Assembly (NCBI GenBank): GCA_916613615.1
Contig: OU744720.1
Location: 71,688,471 to 71,752,470, forward strand
Source of the DNA: Steromphala cineraria
Lineage: Eukaryota; Mollusca; Gastropoda; Trochida; Trochidae
Direction of reading: 5' to 3'
Length of the DNA stretch: 64,000 nt
Within the stretch, counting starts at the first letter, position 1. The number at the start of each line of letters is the position of its first letter. Of this stretch, positions 58,301 to 64,000 are shown in pieces. Position numbers and translations under genes: made by a program. Below the pieces are notes generated by a model. That model saw only the letters and a list, made by a program, of their open reading frames with translations, was not told where the DNA came from and did no database searches.

Positions 58301-60123
58301 AATTCGATAATTCTAGAATGCTTTAAAACAGCTCAAGAAGCGATTGACTGGACAAAAATGAACAAAATATACTACAAAGGGTTGCAGAAACATACCCCTT
58401 TGTCTCCTAATTAATCACCTATGAAAAGGATGCACAAAATTGTCCTTTGAAGCAAAAATCCTTCAAATGAAAGATATGGCCAAGATATATTCCAAGATCA
58501 AATCCACGTACATGTACATTTCACAGTCTGTCAGACAGCCATAGAGGCAGGTTGAACTGGACTGACTGCCTGAAGTAGTTATTATATAATATGTATAGAT
58601 TTCTTTCACTGCTGGCATCTGCAGACAATGTACATAATTTGGCTGTGAATATTTAGCATATTTACCTTCTTTTCTAAAAAAAGAAAATGCTTTGCCCGTT
58701 TATCCATATATGTGATATTGATAAATAAATGTGAAAATATTCTTTTCAAAATCATATATCACATTTATTGCAAAATGCTTAATCACATATATTGTAGTCT
58801 CTATTGTTAGCAAATTCATAGCAGGCTACGTTTGAATTGAATCAAAAATTTCTCTCAATAAGAATTTTTGTGTTTGTCCTAAATATACATTGTTCAAATA
58901 GGGTTTCCATGTGGCAAAAAGTTTTGAGTCTGACCCCAGTCCTCTAAATTGTTATGTGTTGTCAATAGATCATGTAATAGTTTTCAGCGTAGATATTATA
59001 CACATTTGTGCTGACTTAAATATGGTTTTATTAAGTAAATTTTGACACAAACGTCTTGATCTTAATTATAATCAAACTTCATATCACAGTAGGGCTGCAA
59101 CGATTCACTACGATGCATCGAAAATCGATTCAGATTTATAATATCGAAAATCGATTCATGATTCAAAATTTCGATTCGATTCACTTTTAATTTTTCTTGC
59201 TAAAAATAATCAAAATTTTGCCTAAATTAGATCTTGATATATTGCATTCGCGAGTGTTAACAAGTCACGTAAAGTTTTTAAACCGGAAACCAAGTCTACA
59301 ATATGTCAATATGTCTACAATATGTAACGTAATCAGTGATTGGTTAATATCCTCATCCTCGAGGCTCTCGGCCAATCAGCGTGGTTTATACATTTGCCTT
59401 AGCAGCGCTGCATGGCAACAGTCGAGCAATATGGCCGAATCGAATCGAAATAAATCGAATCGAGCTGTAAAAAATAAAAAATCGAATCGAAGTTGTCTAG
59501 GTGAATCGTTGCAGCCCTAATATCACAGGTAAATGCCAGTCTGATTAAAATCGACCGTACTCCGAGGAATAAAATATCAAAAATATTGTCTCTATCAGGG
59601 CTCGAACCAGCCAGAACATCCTCTCCGTCTCGGTCTGAATGCACCCACCTCTGTCGCATGTTCCTATGACCAGTTTAGCGCAGACAAACCCAGTCATAAG
59701 CTATCCAATCACATCCTCGTTTTTAAATAGCGTTTAGCGGTGATTATGTATAACGAATGGTACACTAGAGTTACCTGCCCCTGCATGATATCGAAGCTTT
59801 TACTGCGCCCCTTGCGATTGGCTAGATGAGCTTGCAACACAACATGCTGGTAATAGGGGTGCCTTCAGACTGTGAATGAGATTAAAGCCGGGCTGGTTGA
59901 AGTTCAAACCCCATTAGAGACAATATTTTTACACTTTTTTCCTCGAATCACAGTCGATTTTAATCAGACTGAGGTAAATGCCTAAAAAAAACAGTGAGGT
60001 CCCCTTTTAGAATCCTCCAAAAATATGGATGTGAGTCTAGCTGGTGCGGACTCATCCTCGGGCACCTGAACACAGCGAGTTCGCCTGATTATTTGTTTTT
60101 TTTGCTTTCAGGAGATCGACTGA
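52234..60123 (+). CDS. TIR-coiled coil-RHIM adaptor (TRIF/TICAM1-like), 5 coding exons
   Basis: Exons 52234-52318, 53877-53930, 54870-57123, 57519-58209 and 60112-60123 join in consistent phase (1, 1, 2, 0) to give 1031 residues. Order: Ser/Gln-rich N-terminus with poly-Ser runs (about 161-189); TIR domain (about 207-355: DAMVLFCDEDREK, then VFLYVTKLF, then CDDAWSEFSSETCLM, then CVVPVF); charged coiled coil (about 358-445); Ser/Gln/Gly-rich region; hexapeptide repeats (about 649-708); IHYHYHYY; RHIM core VQIGDGNLVQV (754-764); Pro/Ser/Ala-rich tail. The TIR resembles TICAM adaptors around the AWxxFxxxTxLM stretch. The position of the SARM1-type catalytic Glu is Ser, so NADase activity is unlikely. 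Known family role: TIR adaptors relay receptor signals, and RHIMs recruit RIPK-type partners through amyloid assembly. The start is the first in-frame ATG in its exon, but the frame is open to the upstream acceptor, so extra N-terminal residues are possible. Orthology to TRIF versus convergence is unresolved. Confidence 0.88.
52319..54869 (+). other. TIR-RHIM gene introns 1 and 2
   Basis: The 1,558-bp and 939-bp introns flank the 54-nt exon. No repeat family or coding segment is recognised. The sequence agcgatatctacaa at about 54362 matches the repeated unit of the 46.5 kb inverted-repeat element. Confidence 0.75.
53877..53930 (+). CDS. TIR-RHIM gene, coding exon 2 (54 nt)
   Basis: A short exon between TTGTTGTAG and the strong donor GTAAGTGA. 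It reads NGSSRTPRPTRPVPTDI in the frame joining exons 1 and 3. It is basic and Pro-rich, with no domain. Confidence 0.75.
   Translation, partial: GMDHQGPLDQQDRFPQT
54870..57123 (+). CDS. TIR-RHIM gene, main exon (TIR, coiled coil, repeats, RHIM)
   Basis: A single 2,254-bp exon after TTATTACAG, ending at CCTGG|GTGAGT. It carries all recognisable domains: TIR in 55,350-55,800, Lys/Glu/Arg coiled coil in 55,800-56,060, hexapeptide repeat in 56,677-56,853 and RHIM in 56,970-57,030. Its open frame of more than 750 codons is by far the longest in the window. Confidence 0.92.
57519..58209 (+). CDS. TIR-RHIM gene, coding exon 4 (Pro/Ser/Ala-rich tail)
   Basis: Begins after TCATTGCAG, completes the split Gly codon, and reads 230 further residues of low-complexity Pro/Ser/Ala/Gly/Thr sequence ending LAKMRALES at the donor GTAAGT. 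No domain is recognised. Confidence 0.82.
59090..59520. mobile_element. hAT-like non-autonomous element in TIR-RHIM gene intron 4
   Basis: Termini TAGGGCTGCAACGATTCAC / GTGAATCGTTGCAGCCCTAA and a perfect 8-bp duplication tatcacag (59082-59089, 59521-59528), the hAT signature. The interior is rich in repeated 'aatcgattc' and 'cgaatcgaa' blocks. No transposase frame. Confidence 0.92.
59537..59971. mobile_element. CAGTCTG-type MITE in TIR-RHIM gene intron 4
   Basis: Inverted termini CAGTCTGATTAAAATCGAC with a perfect 10-bp duplication aggtaaatgc at 59527-59536 and 59972-59981. Same subterminal text (ccgaggaataaaatatcaaa, attgtctcta) as the other copies. A 9-10 bp duplication suggests a MULE- or Merlin-like mobiliser. 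Confidence 0.9.
60112..60123 (+). CDS. TIR-RHIM gene, terminal coding exon (Glu-Ile-Asp-stop)
   Basis: After a strong pyrimidine tract and TTTCAG, the phase-0 frame reads GAG ATC GAC TGA. Only three residues come from this exon; the rest is 3' UTR. Read-through of the exon 4 donor would instead add VSTMTSFFC and stop at 58237-58239. Splice consensus and phase favour the short exon. Confidence 0.6.
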   Translation, partial: EID

Positions 60124-61340
60124 ACTAAGCAATTAAAGATGTCAAGATGGGGACAGAAAATGAAACTGCCTTATCAACTTCAGGAGCTGTGATATGCAAG
60201 GTTGTTTATTCGGACTGATAATTTGTTTGAGTGATGAATGTATAAAGGCATTATAATCTTGCAAAGAAATAATTTATTCAAGAAGAGGAGGATTAATCCA
60301 TCATCGACACATTGAGTTGGTCAGTGGAGGAACACAAGAAACAGACTTTTTGTTTTAAGTTTTCCAGCTCAGACCCAATGAGAATGTTATGGACAGACAT
60401 CCTTCTTATACAATTAATATAAAATGCTCCAAGCTATGGTAAAGATACCTATATTCATGTGTTGCCACTATTTAAAATTCGGTGATTTATTGCATATCGG
60501 GCCTTAAAGGGGCAGTAGCAGTAAATTAAAATTAATGGTTCCCATTGAAAGACAATGCATTCAAACAAGATGGAGCAGTAATAATTCAAATATATACTGT
60601 GAAGTTTAGCCATGAGATTCCCTTTTCTTACACAAAATGAATTTAAGGTGTTCACACAAAATGGCCGCCCATGGATTTTAGTTGTATCTTCATACTTTGT
60701 TCTCTGACTATGGATAATTGGTTTGTGTTTTGAGATTTTTCACACTTTCAAATTAATACATTTAGCATTAATGTACAATTAACAGTGAAAAATTTTAAAT
60801 ATAAAATTGTCAAAAAACGTGCTACTGCCCCTTTAAGCCAAACTTAGCTCCATACATTGCCCATTGTCTGTTATCTGAAAACTGTTGACACTTAAGTTCT
60901 TTTCAACCTTATTATCTGAAATTTTGCTATGAGGTACCTTACAAAGTTAGTTTATTGGGTCTGACCATCCTGCTTCCGGCTTCTGTGAAATGAGAATCCA
61001 AATGATATTTAACTCTGAATAAAAAATAAATAGGCATGTTTGTTCTGGGTACCATAAATTAGGCTGCTATTAGAAGAAGGGGTTCAATTAGTTGGTAATT
61101 TAGTCAAACTAGGTCACAAACTTTAATCCTTTTTTATACATCTCATTAAGAGATTCATGTTACAACTTATTGAAATATTTTGAAAACATACTATCACAAA
61201 CGTAAATAATAATTTGTTTACTTTGTGGCTGTCTTGTTTACAATAGTTATCACATATGCATTGTTTTGACATATGGAATATGTTTTATCTATTGACATGT
61301 AAGTAATGAACATTAGAAATAAAAATAAATCATTACCTAG
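60124..61340 (+). other. TIR-RHIM gene 3' UTR and flank
   Basis: Non-coding sequence after the stop. AATAAA-type signals occur near 61021 and 61319. A TTAA-type MITE (60508-60832) lies inside, so it may be transcribed as 3' UTR. Confidence 0.45.
60508..60832. mobile_element. TTAA-type MITE, copy 4
   Basis: TTAA at 60504-60507 and 60833-60836. The left end is shortened just after AGGGGCAGTAGCA. It lies in the putative 3' UTR of the TIR-RHIM gene. Confidence 0.83.
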
Positions 61341-61520
61341 TGAGCTGCAGAGCACATGGCTCTAATATTTCACATGCAAGTCTTCATACCTAACCTGATT
61401 AGCTGTAGCAACATTTAGTCCCAATATTTTTCAATATTGACAGTATTTTTAAACAGTTCATGTATAATAAACAAAATGGAGCCCAGAAGAAGCTTAGATG
61501 AGGGATGTAGACTTGCTATA

Positions 61521-61945
61521 CTTTGGTAGACTTGGTTGGTTGTCATTTGAATATTTTGCTCTAGGGTCTGGATGACAGACTAGTTGAGCTGTAGGTTTAT
61601 TGTTATAGCTTGTGTAAAGATGAATGAAAGTTGAGAAATTCTTTGAATTGAAATCTATGTCTTTGGTAAACTTGGTTGGTCGTCATTTGAATATTTTGCT
61701 TAAGGGTCTGGATGACAGACTAGTTGAGCTGTAGGTTTATTGTTATGACTTATAAGTCTATGTTTCTACTATTGTTTGGATCTCGCAGGAGTGTGTTCAT
61801 GGACGTGTACTTATTGAATTACCGGTCAGTATTCTTCGGTGAGACAAATGATCAAACAGTTCAACTCAAGGGTTGAAGTCATATTGGAAAAAGTTCTGTG
61901 TAAAAGATGAATGAAAGTTGAGAAATTCTTTGAATTAAAATCCAT
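61521..61945. repeat. local tandem duplication, ~140-bp period
   Basis: 'ctttggta.acttggttggt', 'gggtctggatgacagacta' and 'gttgagctgtaggtttattg' occur at 61521 and again at 61661. The tail 'gatgaatgaaagttgagaaa' occurs again at about 61906. The two main units are nearly identical, so the duplication is recent. Confidence 0.85.
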
Positions 61946-62207
61946 TTCTATCAAGTGAATAAGTTTGAAACCAATTTGATCCTGTTGCCAGGGAGTCACT
62001 CTAAAATATAAAATATTGACAGAAAAGTAAAAAATTCGAACCCTTCTTTTTTTTCATGACAATTACTATGTTTTTCTCAATTAGTAAGGTAAGTTTATGG
62101 ATTTGTAGGTTTTTAAGTTAAGTTTTAGGTTAAAAGGTCAGGAAGGATGGAAGTAAGCATCCTTACCAATGTAGACTTGGTAACTGTCGCCTAAAAACAT
62201 TATATTT

Positions 62208-62233
62208 AATATATATATATATTATATATATAT
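62208..62233. repeat. (TA)n tract
   Basis: Two TA runs separated by one break, self-complementary. Confidence 0.9.
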
Positions 62234-62537
62234 GTTACAACGTGATAAGCTACATACAAACTATTTGTTGAGCACAACCATGTAAAAATTGCTGAGGAGA
62301 AACACATTGTTGTATAAGATTGTGAATTTTGCCCAGTTTGATGTGATAAATGATTCCTAATTGAAGTCATAATACCGGTGTAATAGGAACTTGGTCTTTG
62401 TAGTTATGGCACATTTACTCATATTTGCTCCAATGTACACTTGTTCTACTGATTGTTAGTATGACAGATATAGTGACTTTGAAACAATAGATTTCTTAAT
62501 TTTAATAAATATCAATCATCACCAGATGCTATGGCAA

Positions 62538-62937
62538 CAGTCTGATTAAAATATGCCTAGTCCCGAGGAATAAATTTTTTGAAATATTAACTCTGTGGGA
62601 ATGGAACATGATACATCGATAGGTATCCTCTCCACAGAGTCAGCCCAGTAAGTCACATGTTCTGGCGTTTACTCAGCAAACCAATCACAAGCCGCCGGCA
62701 AAAGTCATCAGTATTAAGCTAGGGGCAAGTAACTCCTGTAAACAATGCTTTGAACATGATCGGGGCCCGCGGTGTTATAAGCAAGATGATGTGATTGGTC
62801 TGCTAACGACTGGGTTTCGGTATAAACACACGAGGTACAGGGGTGCGGTCAGACCTAGTGTAGAGGATTTAATATCTCCGTGCAGTTTAAATTTGCATAT
62901 TTTATTCCTCAGAACTCGGCTGATTTTAATCAGACTG
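62538..62937. mobile_element. CAGTCTG-type MITE, third copy
   Basis: Same termini; perfect 9-bp duplication ctatggcaa at 62529-62537 and 62938-62946. Subterminal 'ccgaggaataaa' and 'ttattcctcagaactcggc'. Confidence 0.9.
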
Positions 62938-63464
62938 CTATGGCAAAGGAATCCATAAAGGTTTAAAGACCAGGGTATGTAATGGAGCAGCAATAATCTT
63001 TTTGTTACAATCATCATTTTCATCCATTGTCATTGAATGTGCCTGCTATTTAAGTAAAAAGGACATAAAGTATATTTCAAAACATTTTATCTGGATTAAA
63101 TGCCTACAAGAATAGCATGAATACTAATCTTCACAATAGCACACTCACACACTTAGTTTGAGAACAATTGTCATGTGGGTTTCTTACTCCAATGTGCCAT
63201 AATTGACTTTGACTGCATATGTTATTGCTTGCTTGTTTGTTGACTGTTGATTTTATAAATGATGTGAAAATGTAAATAATGCATATTCTTACTGCAAGTA
63301 GAATAGATTGTATATATGAATCATTTGGATATAATTTTGCACATGACATGTCAGACATGATGATTTTTCTTTGAAGAACTTGAAAGTTTTCAAAGACTAT
63401 GTGATTCTAGAGCCATGTTGATGCAAACACATAGTATGAGATTCTCGTAAACATCATAGATTAA

Positions 63465-63720
63465 TATTTTTATGCCCCCGAATCGGAGATTCTGGGGGTA
63501 TATTGTTTTTCACCTGTCCGTCTGTCCGTTTGTCCACAAAAACTTTAACCTTGGTCATAACTTTTGATTGGTCAGAGCTAGGTCTTTGATACTTGACATA
63601 TGGATCCCTTGTGATGAGACCTTTCAGATGACGCCATGACATTTGACCTTGTGACCTTGACCTTGACACAGCGAGCAGGATGCATCCGGGGGCATTCGTG
63701 TTTCACAAACACATCTTGTT
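63465..63720. repeat. mollusc-type dispersed repeat
   Basis: Begins 'atgcccccgaatcggagattctgggggtat' (palindromic), has 'ctgtccgtctgtccg' and 'catttgaccttgtgaccttg', and ends 'gggggcattcgtgtttcaca'. A fragment of the same repeat lies at 40546-40612. Assignment to molluscan repeats is from general familiarity. Confidence 0.6.
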
Positions 63721-64000
63721 CTTCCATCATAAGTTACTCCAATCATTTTTTCCCTGTTAACCTCTGTTTCAAATTGAACACTTTCGAAAGAGAAGATTTC
63801 TAACTATTCTCATTTTGAGGAAAGAATTCAACTCGATACCTTTCATCTTGCCATGGGTTGATGGGGCTGAATCTTAATCGGTCGCAATCAAAGCGAGTTG
63901 TACTTTCCATAAGGTTTGTTCTAACTGAACTGCCCATTACTGTAAATGTCAAGAAAACTTGAGTGTCTTCACCTTTGTGGTAAGCACATATTTCTTACAT

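Larger units (their letters stand above)
58210..60111 (+). other. TIR-RHIM gene intron 4, carrying two transposon insertions
   Basis: A 1,902-bp intron. Its 3' half is a hAT-like element (59090-59520) and a CAGTCTG-family element (59537-59971) inserted head to tail, only 16 bp apart. The rest shows nothing recognisable. Confidence 0.8.
61946..63464. other. no gene recognised apart from the CAGTCTG MITE
   Basis: AT-rich intergenic sequence downstream of the TIR-RHIM gene with a (TA)n tract and one MITE. Confidence 0.5.

Overview
This is a metazoan nuclear window, AT-rich and intron-rich. It is most likely from a mollusc, probably a bivalve. Three things point that way: an ortholog of the paired-class homeobox gene homeobrain, which vertebrates do not have; spliceosomal gene structure; and dispersed repeats resembling those common in bivalve genomes, such as the 'cccccg...cggggg' / 'gtttcacaaacacatcttg' repeat at 63.46-63.72 kb. 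The species assignment is inference; I ran no database search.

Only two genes can be reconstructed in full, both on the + strand. The first (coding 11462-19318, three exons, 406 aa) is a homeobrain (hbn) ortholog. It has an N-terminal YSIDSILG octapeptide, a Q50 paired-class homeodomain split by an intron between homeodomain residues 46 and 47, and a C-terminal OAR motif. Hbn belongs to the ancient homeobrain-rax-orthopedia (HRO) cluster; no rax or orthopedia exon was found here. The second (coding 52234-60123, five exons, 1031 aa) encodes a TIR domain, a charged coiled coil, a hexapeptide repeat and a C-terminal RHIM amyloid motif (core VQIG..N). This is the order seen in vertebrate TRIF (TICAM1). 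It is the most interesting object in the window: a candidate invertebrate TIR-to-RHIM innate immune or cell-death adaptor.

The rest is intergenic or intronic and rich in mobile-element remnants. From left to right these include: three families of short inverted-repeat elements (MITEs), one with TTAA target duplications, one with terminal cattctc...gagaatg and one with terminal CAGTCTG...CAGACTG; a GA-rich satellite with a long (AG)n tract at 8.8-10.1 kb; a tRNA-derived SINE head at 23.0 kb; a decayed L1-like LINE on the - strand at 28.3-31.5 kb that carries a perfect 44-bp palindrome; several element-like hairpins with target-site duplications (41.3, 45.7, 59.1-60.0 and 62.5 kb); and an 850-bp inverted-repeat element at 45.9-46.8 kb enclosing a cluster of TGACGTCA sites. 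Two short open segments on the - strand near the left edge (1629-1823 and 2670-2858) may be terminal exons of an unidentified gene.

The two genes have no evident functional link. Hbn is a developmental (anterior neural) transcription factor; the TIR-RHIM gene looks like an immune adaptor. Several non-repetitive, higher-complexity stretches around hbn (16.5-16.9, 18.0-18.5, 24.0-25.1 and 32.9-33.5 kb) are candidates for conserved regulatory DNA.
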